From Pseudomonadota bacterium (GTDB taxonomy: Bacteria > Pseudomonadota > Alphaproteobacteria > Rhizobiales > Hyphomicrobiaceae), in NCBI GenBank assembly GCA_023423275.1, contig JAFAFW010000080.1, positions 1 to 27,046 of the forward strand: a stretch of 27,046 bases of DNA. Direction: 5' to 3'. Positions within the stretch are counted from its first letter, which is position 1. Every line of letters starts with the position of its first letter. The position numbers and the translations under genes are program-made. The notes under the pieces were generated by a model. The model made no database searches. It was given only the letters and a program-made list of their open reading frames with translations, and was not told where the DNA came from. This document shows, one piece after another, positions 8,261 to 15,487 of the stretch.

Positions 8261-9322
8261 TTACGCTGCGGTCCTCCGAGCCTCCTCCAATGCTTCACCG
8301 AGCACCTTGGCCCGCGCATCGGCGGACGTGGGTGCGGCCATAGAGGCCGCGATCAACATCGCTTGCCGCGTTGCGCCCGGATGCGCGATGCCCTTGCCGG
8401 CGATGTCATAGGCAGTGCCGTGCGCAGGGGTGCAGACCGGGAACGGGTAGCCGCCGATCAGCGTGACGCCTTCCTCGAAGCCCATCAGCTTCATCGCGAT
8501 CTGGCCCTGGTCGTGATACATGGTCTGGACCGCATCGAAGTCGCCGCGCTTGGCGCGCAGGAACACGGTGTCGGAGGGGAAGGGGCCTTCACAGACAATG
8601 CCCTTGGCCTGAGCCTCCGCGACTGCGGGCGCGATGATATCGATCTCCTCGCGGCCGAAATTACCGCCATCGCCCGCATGTGGATTGAGGCCGGCAACGG
8701 CGATCCGTGGCTTGGCGAAACCGGCGGCCCGCATGCACTGGTCGGTGAGGGTCAGGCCCTTGACGACGGCCTCCTTCGTGATCAGCGGGGCGACGCCGCT
8801 CAACGGCACGTGAGACGTGATGCGGGCGTTCCAAAGCTTGTTTAGAACGTTGAACTCGCGGCCGTGGACCTTCGCTCCGATCGTCTCGGTGACGATGGCG
8901 ATTTCGTCATCATAGCTGGGCAACGCCTGACGCATCGCGAACTTGTTGAACGGCGTGAACGTGACGGCTCCAGCACCGCCTTTCGCCGCGAAACGGAGAG
9001 CGGCCCTGAAGTTCGCCAGCGCGAAGCGTCCGCCGGTCGCCGTCGCTTCGCCAACTTTTACTGCGGCGGGGTCGAGATGCTGAAGATCGACGAAAAGATC
9101 GCCGCTCGCTGCAGGCGCTCCAGCGGTTGAAACCGGAATGTCGACCTTGAGGCCAGCGGTCTTCTCACCCTCGGCCAGAATGCGGCGGTCGCCGAACACG
9201 ACGAACTCTGCCGCTGCGCGTACGTCCTTGTCGGCCAGCACCCTCGCAGTCAACTCGGGGCTGATGCCTGCTGGATCCCCCATCGCAAGGGCGATGGTGG
9301 GGCGATCGGAGCGAGATGCCAC
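8261..9322 (-). CDS. PdxA-family NAD-dependent dehydrogenase (4-hydroxythreonine-4-phosphate dehydrogenase-like)
   Basis: This 353-residue protein belongs to the PdxA family, which oxidises a hydroxy acid and decarboxylates it using NAD and a divalent metal. The N-terminal MGDPAGI motif and three metal-site histidines are present: H171 in ITSHVPL, H215 in GLNPHAGDGG and H270 in MYHDQGQ. The substrate-phosphate motif GHTE of biosynthetic PdxA is absent; the equivalent stretch reads PSYDDE. With the catabolic neighbours this favours a PdxA2-type catabolic enzyme over vitamin B6 synthesis. The GTG start is preceded by GGGAGG at five bases; a longer frame would start at a TTG without such support. 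It is the first gene of the set that continues with the Bug protein, amidohydrolase and cyclase-family hydrolase. Confidence 0.87.
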   Translation of the reverse strand: MASRSDRPTIALAMGDPAGISPELTARVLADKDVRAAAEFVVFGDRRILAEGEKTAGLKVDIPVSTAGAPAASGDLFVDLQHLDPAAVKVGEATATGGRFALANFRAALRFAAKGGAGAVTFTPFNKFAMRQALPSYDDEIAIVTETIGAKVHGREFNVLNKLWNARITSHVPLSGVAPLITKEAVVKGLTLTDQCMRAAGFAKPRIAVAGLNPHAGDGGNFGREEIDIIAPAVAEAQAKGIVCEGPFPSDTVFLRAKRGDFDAVQTMYHDQGQIAMKLMGFEEGVTLIGGYPFPVCTPAHGTAYDIAGKGIAHPGATRQAMLIAASMAAPTSADARAKVLGEALEEARRTAA

Positions 9323-9437
9323 GCGGTCCTCCCGGACAATATTTGATCGTTCCGAGATGCTTAGCACGTGTCCGGCAGGACGCAACAGCGATCAGGGCCT
9401 GCTCACAGCACTCGTGCCGTACTTTCAGGCCGCCATC

Positions 9438-9935
9438 TCAGGCATCGATGGCTTTCTTGACCTCGAAGATTTCCATGATGCGGGCGCCGCGATGCGGACC
9501 GTCGCACACGAAGGTCCATTTGCCTTCCGTGTACGTGTCGCACATCTTGACGCCCTTGATCAGGATCCAGTGACCTTCTTTGCCTTTGTGCACCGCGAGA
9601 ACGTAATGCGCCCACGCATTGCGCGGCTTCTGCATCCAGTTCCAAACCGTCGGCCGTTCCTTCCGCGACAGGTGGAGGAAGGTGGAGACAGGATGCATGC
9701 GATAGCCGAACGCAGCCAATGCCGCTTCGACATCCTCTGCATACGTTCCCTTCACCACAGGCTTGCGGCTCTCCGGCACCTGGCGGTAACGCCGGATCTC
9801 GTCTTCGACCTTGCTGATCGAATAGCCGGTGATGGCTGACAGCACAGTCGGTCCGCAGAACGCGACGCGACCTGTATCGTTGCGGACGTCGTTCAGGCTC
9901 GACGTCGAATGCGCAACTTCTCCCCACTCACTCAT
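9438..9935 (-). CDS. Small putative C39/papain-like cysteine peptidase
   Basis: This is a 165-residue protein that I recognise only by fold-like motifs. FCGPTVLSAITG near the N-terminus places C27 at the head of a helix, as in C39 and papain-like proteases. Further on, GHWILIKG gives H122, followed about eleven residues later by D133, an order and spacing that fits a Cys-His-Asp triad. There is no signal peptide or membrane span, so it is probably cytoplasmic. The ATG was preferred to an upstream TTG because GGGA lies six bases ahead of it. It is divergent from coaD and upstream of the PdxA-like gene on the same strand, with a 115-base gap that argues against tight coupling. It could be a peptidase, a transglutaminase-like enzyme or an inactive relative. 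Confidence 0.65.
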   Translation of the reverse strand: MSEWGEVAHSTSSLNDVRNDTGRVAFCGPTVLSAITGYSISKVEDEIRRYRQVPESRKPVVKGTYAEDVEAALAAFGYRMHPVSTFLHLSRKERPTVWNWMQKPRNAWAHYVLAVHKGKEGHWILIKGVKMCDTYTEGKWTFVCDGPHRGARIMEIFEVKKAIDA

Positions 9936-10087
9936 GCGGAATCCCAATTGCCAATCTGCTCATGATTAACATCAGGTTGACGTGCGTTGGTTAAGGACGC
10001 GTTAACGGATTCGCCGAGCGGCTTGCATGAGTCGCCGGATCGTGAGACGGGTGCGCAGGTCCTGTCCTCTTCCTGGTCGCCACGCCC

Positions 10088-10591
10088 ATGTCTCGCATCG
10101 GTTTCTATTCCGGCTCCTTCGATCCCATCACCAATGGCCACGCGGATGTCATCCAGCGCGCGCTTGGGCTGGTTGACGAACTGGTCGTCGGCATTGGCGT
10201 GCATCACGGCAAGGTGCCGATGTTCACTGCCGAAGAACGGATCGCCATGTTGGAGGCAGAGGGGCGCTCACTGACGAAGAAGCATGGCGGCAGGATGCGG
10301 GTTGTGACGTTCAGTGGACTGGTGGTGGATGCCGCGCGCGAGGCAGGCGCCAGTCTGATCATTCGTGGGCTGCGCGACGGGACGGACTTCGACTACGAGA
10401 TGCAAATGGCCGGCATGAACGGCGAGATGGCACCGGGCATCGAAACGGTGTTTTTGCCCGCCAGTCCGGACGTGCGGCATATCACGGCAAGCCTCATCCG
10501 GCAGATCGCGGCCATGGGTGGGGATGTTACACCATTCGTCTCCTCGGCCATCGCGCGCAAGCTGAAGGCCAAGTTCAAGTCGAAAGGGTAG
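10088..10591 (+). CDS. coaD: Phosphopantetheine adenylyltransferase
   Basis: CoaD transfers AMP from ATP to 4'-phosphopantetheine, giving dephospho-CoA, the penultimate step of CoA synthesis in the cytoplasm. The protein has 167 residues, the usual length. The nucleotidyltransferase motif is GSFDPITNGH (9-18) with the TxGH signature ending in H18. RGLRDGTDFDYE and the ATP-binding segment DVRHITASLIRQIA (family form ISSSxVR) are also present. The ATG at the family N-terminus is clear although no good Shine-Dalgarno sequence precedes it. It is followed 73 bases later by the first cyclophilin gene. A coaD-cyclophilin-cyclophilin run is, from memory, common in Hyphomicrobiales. Confidence 0.97.
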   Translation: MSRIGFYSGSFDPITNGHADVIQRALGLVDELVVGIGVHHGKVPMFTAEERIAMLEAEGRSLTKKHGGRMRVVTFSGLVVDAAREAGASLIIRGLRDGTDFDYEMQMAGMNGEMAPGIETVFLPASPDVRHITASLIRQIAAMGGDVTPFVSSAIARKLKAKFKSKG

Positions 10592-10664
10592 ATCCGCGCC
10601 CCATTGCGGCCACAACGCGCCACCTATGTCGTGCGCGTTCCTTCAGAATAAGGAGATCAGATTC

Positions 10665-11216
10665 GTGATCCGATTTTTTGTTGCACTCATCGCTCTGGTT
10701 CTCGGCGCAACCTCCGTATTTGCGCAGGCCAAAGCGCCCGATCCCGCCAACACGCTGGTTCTCGAACTTAAGAGCGGCAAGGTGCTCATCGCCCTCAGGC
10801 CCGACCTCGCGCCCAAGCATGTGGAACGCGTGAAGATGCTGGCCAAGGAAGGCTTCTACAATGGCCTGAAATTCCATCGCGTCTTGGACGGCTTCATGGC
10901 GCAGACCGGTGACCCCAAGGGCGACGGCACGGGCGGGTCGAAGTACGGCACGTTGCCTGCGGAGTTCACGCCCACGGCGTTCGAGCGCGGTGTAGTCGGC
11001 GCGGCGCGGACCAACGATCCGAACAGCGCCAACAGCCAGTTCTTCATCGTCTTTCAGCACTCGCCGCATCTGAACGGCAAGTACACGGTGTGGGGCAGGG
11101 TGGTCGACGGCATGACGCACGTCGATGCGCTCAAGAGAGGCGAGCCCGGTTCCGGCCGCGTGAGCGATCCCGACATCATTGTGAAGGCCTACATCCTGGC
11201 TGACGCCAAGAAATAA
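10665..11216 (+). CDS. Peptidyl-prolyl cis-trans isomerase, cyclophilin type, exported
   Basis: This cyclophilin catalyses proline isomerisation in protein folding, here in the periplasm. From the GTG start it has 183 residues beginning with a Sec signal peptide (IRFFVALIALVLG core, probable cleavage after VFA at residue 20). The active-site run FHRVLDGFMAQTGD contains the catalytic Arg and the Phe-Met-Gln residues, and NSQFFIVF supplies the hydrophobic pocket. The start was set at GTG because AAGGAG lies nine bases upstream and because it begins the signal peptide directly; the longer ATG frame adds 13 residues in front of it. It is 118 bases ahead of a second, cytoplasmic cyclophilin gene. 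Whether PpiA or another name applies cannot be decided. Confidence 0.93.
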   Translation: MIRFFVALIALVLGATSVFAQAKAPDPANTLVLELKSGKVLIALRPDLAPKHVERVKMLAKEGFYNGLKFHRVLDGFMAQTGDPKGDGTGGSKYGTLPAEFTPTAFERGVVGAARTNDPNSANSQFFIVFQHSPHLNGKYTVWGRVVDGMTHVDALKRGEPGSGRVSDPDIIVKAYILADAKK

Positions 11217-11334
11217 CGCCCGACCGCCTGCAGCTTTGGAACATCGCACTGCACCCACGGTCTTGCGTAGCGGGATGCGCAGTGACAAGTAACCCCGCAA
11301 CAGACCGATAACCGAGAACAACGAGGAGGCCCGG

Positions 11335-11808
11335 ATGGCCGATATCAAGGATCCCGAAAACACCCTGCTGATGGAAACCACGCAGGGGCCTGTCGTCATC
11401 GCCATGCGGCCCGACCTGGCGCCCAACCACGTGGCGCGCATCAAGGAGCTGGCCCGGGAGAAATTCTACGACGGCATCGTTTTTCACCGCGTGATTGACG
11501 GCTTCATGGCGCAGACCGGATGCCCGCACGGCACCGGGACCGGCGGCTCGGGGCAGAAGCTCGAGGCCGAGTTCAACCGCGAGCCGCATGTCCGTGGTGT
11601 CTGCTCGATGGCGCGCGCGCAGTCGCCCAACTCGGCCGACAGTCAGTTCTTCATCTGTTTCGACGACGCACGGTTCCTCGACCGCCAGTACACGGCGTGG
11701 GGACAGGTGATTGAAGGCATGGAGAACGTCGACAAGATCAAGCGCGGCGAGCCGGTCCAGAATCCGGACAAGATCGTGTCTTTGCGCGTCGCCGCCGACG
11801 CCGCCTGA
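11335..11808 (+). CDS. ppiB: Peptidyl-prolyl cis-trans isomerase, cyclophilin type, cytoplasmic
   Basis: This is a 157-residue cyclophilin without signal peptide, so a cytoplasmic folding catalyst of the PpiB type. FHRVIDGFMAQTG carries R52, F57, M58 and Q60, and SQFFICF and YTAWGQV form the rest of the pocket. It is clearly a paralogue of the exported cyclophilin just upstream: both have ALRPDLAP- or AMRPDLAP-like, GFMAQTG and NSQFFI segments at matching places. GAGGAGG upstream of the ATG is a strong ribosome site. A perfect terminator hairpin follows the stop, so this is the last gene of the coaD-cyclophilin unit. The gene symbol is by type, not by a strict orthology test. Confidence 0.93.
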   Translation: MADIKDPENTLLMETTQGPVVIAMRPDLAPNHVARIKELAREKFYDGIVFHRVIDGFMAQTGCPHGTGTGGSGQKLEAEFNREPHVRGVCSMARAQSPNSADSQFFICFDDARFLDRQYTAWGQVIEGMENVDKIKRGEPVQNPDKIVSLRVAADAA

Positions 11809-11831
11809 TTTGGTTCGTCCCTGATGGATTG

Positions 11832-11868
11832 AAATAGCCGCGCCTGACAGCGCGGCTATTTTGTTTTC
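11832..11868 (+). terminator. Rho-independent terminator after the cyclophilin genes
   Basis: A perfect 12-base stem (11832-11843 with 11850-11861, core AATAGCCGCGC) closes a six-base loop CTGACA and is followed by TTGTTTT. It sits between two convergent genes. The T-run is on the plus strand, so it mainly stops cyclophilin transcription; the opposite direction has only a short T tract. Confidence 0.92.
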
Positions 11869-11882
11869 TGGCGTCCAGGCGT

Positions 11883-13403
11883 TTATCGCGTAGGCGCGGA
11901 CGTCTTCATGATGAAGGGGTTGCCGGAGTTCGACGCCGTCGACACCCACACCGCCTTCGTATCCAGATACTCGTTGATGGCATCCTGGCCGTTTTCGCGG
12001 CCAAGACCTGAACTCTTGAATCCGCCGAACGGCATCGTGTAGCTGACCGCACGGTAGGTGTTCACCCATACGGTGCCCGCGCGGATGCGGCGCGGCATGA
12101 TGGTCGCGCGCTTGACGTTCTGCGTCCACACGCCGGCGGCCAGACCGTAGATGACGTCGTTGGCGATGCGGATCGCGTCTTCCTCGTCCTTGAACTTGAT
12201 GACCGAGAGGACCGGGCCGAATACCTCTTCCTGAGCGATGCGCATCTTGTTGTTCACGCCCGTAAAGATGGTCGGCTGCACGAAGTACTTGCCGCCACCC
12301 ATCTCCGGGCCAGCCGCACCACCACCAAGCACGCACTCGGCGCCTTCGCCCTTGGCGATGTCGATGTAAGACAGCACCTTCTGATACTGCGGCGGGGTCG
12401 TGACGGGGCCGACCTGGGTGTCGAAGCTCATCGGGTTGCCGAGCTTCGCCGTCTTGGCGACGGCGAGCAGCTTCTCGACGAACTTGTCGTGGATGCTCTC
12501 CTGCACCAGCAGGCGTGAGCCAGCGACGCAAGTCTGGCCGGTGGCGGCGAAGATGCCGGAGATCGCGCCGTTGACGGCATCATCCAGGATGGCGTCGTCG
12601 AACACGATGTTGGGCGACTTGCCGCCCAGCTCGAGCGAGACTTTCTTGAAGCTGGCGGCCGCGACCGAGGCGACCCGCGATCCGGTCGCGCTGCCGCCGG
12701 TGAAGGCGACCTTGGCGACTTTCGGATGCGTGATCAGCGCTTCACCCGCAACGGCGCCGTAGCCGGTGACGACGTTGATGACACCAGGGGGAACGCCCGC
12801 TTCCTCGATCACCAGCTTGACGAATTCCAGCAGCGAGGCCGAGGTGTATTCGGACGGCTTGATCACCACGGTGCAGCCCGCGGCCAGTGCGGGTGCGAGC
12901 TTATAGCCGACCAGCAGAAGCGGCGAATTCCACGGAATGATCAGGCCGCAGACACCGATTGGTTCGCGCAGCGTGTAGGCGAACGTGTCCGGCTTATCGC
13001 ACGGCACCACCATGCCGTTCACCTTGTCGGCGAGGCCAGCATAATAATAGTACCACTCGGGCAGGTACTTGAGCTGCGCCGACATCTCCGAGATCAGCTT
13101 GCCATTGTCGCGCACTTCGATCTGGGCCAGATGCTCGCCGTGCTTTTCCAGCAGCATCGCGATCCGGCGCAGGACGTGGCCGCGCGCGGTGGCGGTCATG
13201 GACGGCCAGGGGCCGCTCTCGAAGGCACGGGCAGCCGCGTTGCAGGCGCGGTCGACGTCCGTGGCGTCGCACTCCGGGATTTCGGCCCAGGCCTCGCCCG
13301 TGTACGGATCGGACGTGACGAACGTCTTGCCGGAGGCTGCATCGGTCCACTGACCGTCGATGTACGTCTTGTACTGCGTCAGCTTGGTCGGGATATCCTG
13401 CAT
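11883..13403 (-). CDS. Aldehyde dehydrogenase (NAD(P)-dependent)
   Basis: This enzyme oxidises an aldehyde to a carboxylic acid with NAD(P)+. From the chosen ATG it has 506 residues, a standard family length. The catalytic set is complete: N159 in IIPWNSP, K182 in VIKPSEYT, E258 in LELGGKSP and C292 in GQTCVAGSR. QEEVFGPV and MPFGGFKSSGLGRENG are further family marks. The ATG has GGAG eight bases upstream; an in-frame GTG eleven codons earlier lacks such a site. The gene is divergent from a GMC-type alcohol dehydrogenase, and together they could convert an alcohol to an acid. In sequence it resembles betaine-aldehyde or hydroxymuconic-semialdehyde type dehydrogenases, but the substrate cannot be read from these motifs. 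Confidence 0.95.
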   Translation of the reverse strand: MQDIPTKLTQYKTYIDGQWTDAASGKTFVTSDPYTGEAWAEIPECDATDVDRACNAAARAFESGPWPSMTATARGHVLRRIAMLLEKHGEHLAQIEVRDNGKLISEMSAQLKYLPEWYYYYAGLADKVNGMVVPCDKPDTFAYTLREPIGVCGLIIPWNSPLLLVGYKLAPALAAGCTVVIKPSEYTSASLLEFVKLVIEEAGVPPGVINVVTGYGAVAGEALITHPKVAKVAFTGGSATGSRVASVAAASFKKVSLELGGKSPNIVFDDAILDDAVNGAISGIFAATGQTCVAGSRLLVQESIHDKFVEKLLAVAKTAKLGNPMSFDTQVGPVTTPPQYQKVLSYIDIAKGEGAECVLGGGAAGPEMGGGKYFVQPTIFTGVNNKMRIAQEEVFGPVLSVIKFKDEEDAIRIANDVIYGLAAGVWTQNVKRATIMPRRIRAGTVWVNTYRAVSYTMPFGGFKSSGLGRENGQDAINEYLDTKAVWVSTASNSGNPFIMKTSAPTR

Positions 13404-13484
13404 GGGCTTCGCTCCAGAAATTGCATTATTGGCCACGTGGTCTGGATCGCAGGGCGACGACGGCCACGCTTGTGAATTTGCCGC

Positions 13485-13512
13485 ACGATAGGTATCGGTG
13501 ATGCCTTGTCAA
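13485..13512 (-). promoter_or_regulatory. Candidate sigma70-type promoter of the aldehyde dehydrogenase gene
   Basis: On the minus strand a perfect -35 box TTGACA (13507-13512) and a -10 box TATCGT (13485-13490, four of six) are 16 bases apart. The leader would be about 75 bases. An overlapping but weaker plus-strand candidate (TTGTCA, 16 bases, CATGAT) could serve the GMC gene. Confidence 0.45.
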
Positions 13513-13513
13513 C

Positions 13514-13519
13514 GTATAC
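13514..13519. promoter_or_regulatory. GTATAC palindrome in the divergent promoter region
   Basis: The six-base palindrome GTATAC lies just upstream of the -35 box of the aldehyde dehydrogenase promoter and inside the spacer of the weaker plus-strand candidate. GntR-family regulators often bind GTATAC- or TGTATACA-like sites, so it may be a shared operator. A six-base palindrome alone is weak evidence. Confidence 0.3.
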
Positions 13520-13637
13520 ACTAACTGCATGATGGCGTCCGCATCAGGTTTACCGATCTGACAAACGACGTCCAAGATCAAACTCCGCGACAGCATCACG
13601 ACGGCAAGACCGTAGCAAACCGGCTGGAAGTGATAGG

Positions 13638-15263
13638 ATGGAAACGTTCGACTATGTGATTGTCGGGGCGGGGTCGGCCGGGTGCGTTCTTGCCAACCGG
13701 CTGAGCGCCGACGCTGGTGTCAGTGTCTGCATTCTGGAGGCCGGGCCGCCCGACCGCAGTCCCTGGATTCACATCCCGGCCGGCTTCATCAAGACATTCT
13801 ATAACCCACGGCTCAACTGGTGCTACACGCAGGAACCGGGCGACTGGACCGGCGGACGGCGCATCTACTCGCCACGCGGTAAGACCCTCGGCGGGTCGAG
13901 CTCCATCAATGGCCACGTCTACAACCGCGGGCAACGCCTCGATTTCGATACCTGGGCTCAGTATGGCAATCGCGGCTGGGGTTACGCGGACGTGCTGCCC
14001 TACTTCCGGCGCATGGAGCGCCGTATCGGCGCGGCCGACCCGCAATATCGCGGTACTGAGGGCAGCCTTACGGTTACGGACATCGACTGGCGGCATCCGC
14101 TCTGCGATGCCTTCATCGAGGGGGCGGGCACACTCGGCATTCCTCGTAATCCGGACTACAACGCTGGTCTCCAGGAAGGCGTGTCCTACGCACAGCGTAC
14201 CATCCTCAAGGGTCGGCGCGTCAGCTCTTCGACGGCGTTTCTGCGGCCTGCCATGCGCCGCCCGAACCTGGCCGTGCGGACTGGAGCGCATGCGACGGCG
14301 ATCGTCCTCGACGGCAAGCGCGCGACCGGTGTCCGCTACAGTCGGGGAGGGCGCAACGGCACGCCGGTAGAGGTGCGGGCGCGGCGAGAGGTGATCCTGT
14401 CCGGCGGGGCCTACAACTCTCCGCAGCTTCTCCAGCTTTCCGGCATAGGTTCGCCTGACGTGCTGTCCGCATATGGAATAGCCGTTCAGCACGCGCTGCC
14501 GGGCGTGGGCGAGGGACTTCAGGATCACTACGCGCCGCGAACTGTGGCCCGTGTGAAGAACATCGAGACCATCAACGAGCGTGTGAAGGGACTGCGGCTC
14601 GCGGCCGAAGTCGCGAAGTGGGCCTTCGCGCGCAAGGGCATTCTCGCGATCAGCCCGACGCTGGTCTATGGCTTCTGGCACTCGGGCGAGACCGCCGAGA
14701 GTTCCGATCTGCAATTCACATTTACCCCTGCGAGCTACAAGGAGGGTGTTCAGGGCAAGCTGGAGGACGAGCCGGGCATGACGGTCGCGTCCTGGCAACA
14801 GCGGCCGGAAAGCAGAGGATATGTGCGCATCGCCTCCGCTGACCCTTTCGCGCCGCCGGTGATCCAGACCAATTATCTCGCGGTGGAAAGTGATCGCAGG
14901 GTCATGGTGGCCGGCATGCGGCTTGCCCGTAGTCTGCTGCAATCAAAGCCGCTGGAGCCATATTTTGCGCATGAGGATTTTCCGGGGCCTGGCGTCCAGA
15001 CCTACGACGAGTTTCTGGATGCAGCGACCCGCCGCGCTCAGACGACATTCCATCCCGGATGCAGTTGTCGCATGGGGCCGAGTTCGGATCCGCAGGCCGT
15101 TGTAGACGATCGACTGCGCGTGCACGGCCTTGACGGGTTGCGTGTCGTTGATGCTTCAATCATGCCGCGTATGATTTCCGCCAATCTGAATGCCGCCACG
15201 CTGATGATTGCGGACAAGGCCTCCGACATGATCCTCGGCTGCGCGCCCGCGGAATTGGCCTGA
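13638..15263 (+). CDS. GMC-family FAD-dependent alcohol dehydrogenase (choline dehydrogenase-like)
   Basis: This flavoprotein of the glucose-methanol-choline family oxidises an alcohol, 541 residues, the normal length. The FAD-binding motif VGAGSAG (GxGxxG at 10-15) is followed by E34 in CILEAG, which holds the ribose of FAD. GMC signature 1 is PRGKTLGGSSSINGHVYNRG (79-98) and signature 2 is the SGGAYNSPQLLQLSGIG segment near 255-270. The catalytic pair is H472 in FHPGCSCRMG and N518 in SANLNAAT. There is no signal peptide, so it acts in the cytoplasm or loosely at the membrane. Its divergent neighbour is an aldehyde dehydrogenase. True choline dehydrogenase is possible but no betaine transport or regulator gene is present. 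Confidence 0.94.
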   Translation: METFDYVIVGAGSAGCVLANRLSADAGVSVCILEAGPPDRSPWIHIPAGFIKTFYNPRLNWCYTQEPGDWTGGRRIYSPRGKTLGGSSSINGHVYNRGQRLDFDTWAQYGNRGWGYADVLPYFRRMERRIGAADPQYRGTEGSLTVTDIDWRHPLCDAFIEGAGTLGIPRNPDYNAGLQEGVSYAQRTILKGRRVSSSTAFLRPAMRRPNLAVRTGAHATAIVLDGKRATGVRYSRGGRNGTPVEVRARREVILSGGAYNSPQLLQLSGIGSPDVLSAYGIAVQHALPGVGEGLQDHYAPRTVARVKNIETINERVKGLRLAAEVAKWAFARKGILAISPTLVYGFWHSGETAESSDLQFTFTPASYKEGVQGKLEDEPGMTVASWQQRPESRGYVRIASADPFAPPVIQTNYLAVESDRRVMVAGMRLARSLLQSKPLEPYFAHEDFPGPGVQTYDEFLDAATRRAQTTFHPGCSCRMGPSSDPQAVVDDRLRVHGLDGLRVVDASIMPRMISANLNAATLMIADKASDMILGCAPAELA

Positions 15264-15487
15264 CCGGACGGTGGCATTCGCGCATCGCGGCCGTGTGTCA
15301 TCGAGGCCTTGAAGCGGCCTAGCTTCCAATGGTCGTTCCGGTTGACTATAGTGCAGCGCGAGAGATGACGGGTGTCTGCAACACGATGGCGCGGTTGGGG
15401 TATCAGCGCGCGGTGTTCCGGTAGTGTGGCTTGCGTGCGAAAGCACATCTGCGTTCTGCCGTTTGCGGACGAGGGAGACTGAGCGGC

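Noticed and set aside
11176..12531. Minus-strand frame of 451 codons over the cyclophilin genes and part of the aldehyde dehydrogenase
   Set aside because: It crosses a perfect terminator and covers two genes in opposite directions; composition is that of a shadow frame.
13596..14942. Minus-strand frame of 448 codons opposite the GMC dehydrogenase
   Set aside because: Antisense shadow; the GMC frame carries all catalytic and FAD motifs.
15310..15340. Short hairpin AGGCC...GGCCT between the GMC and BON-OmpA genes
   Set aside because: Five-base stem with no T-run; too weak to be called a terminator.
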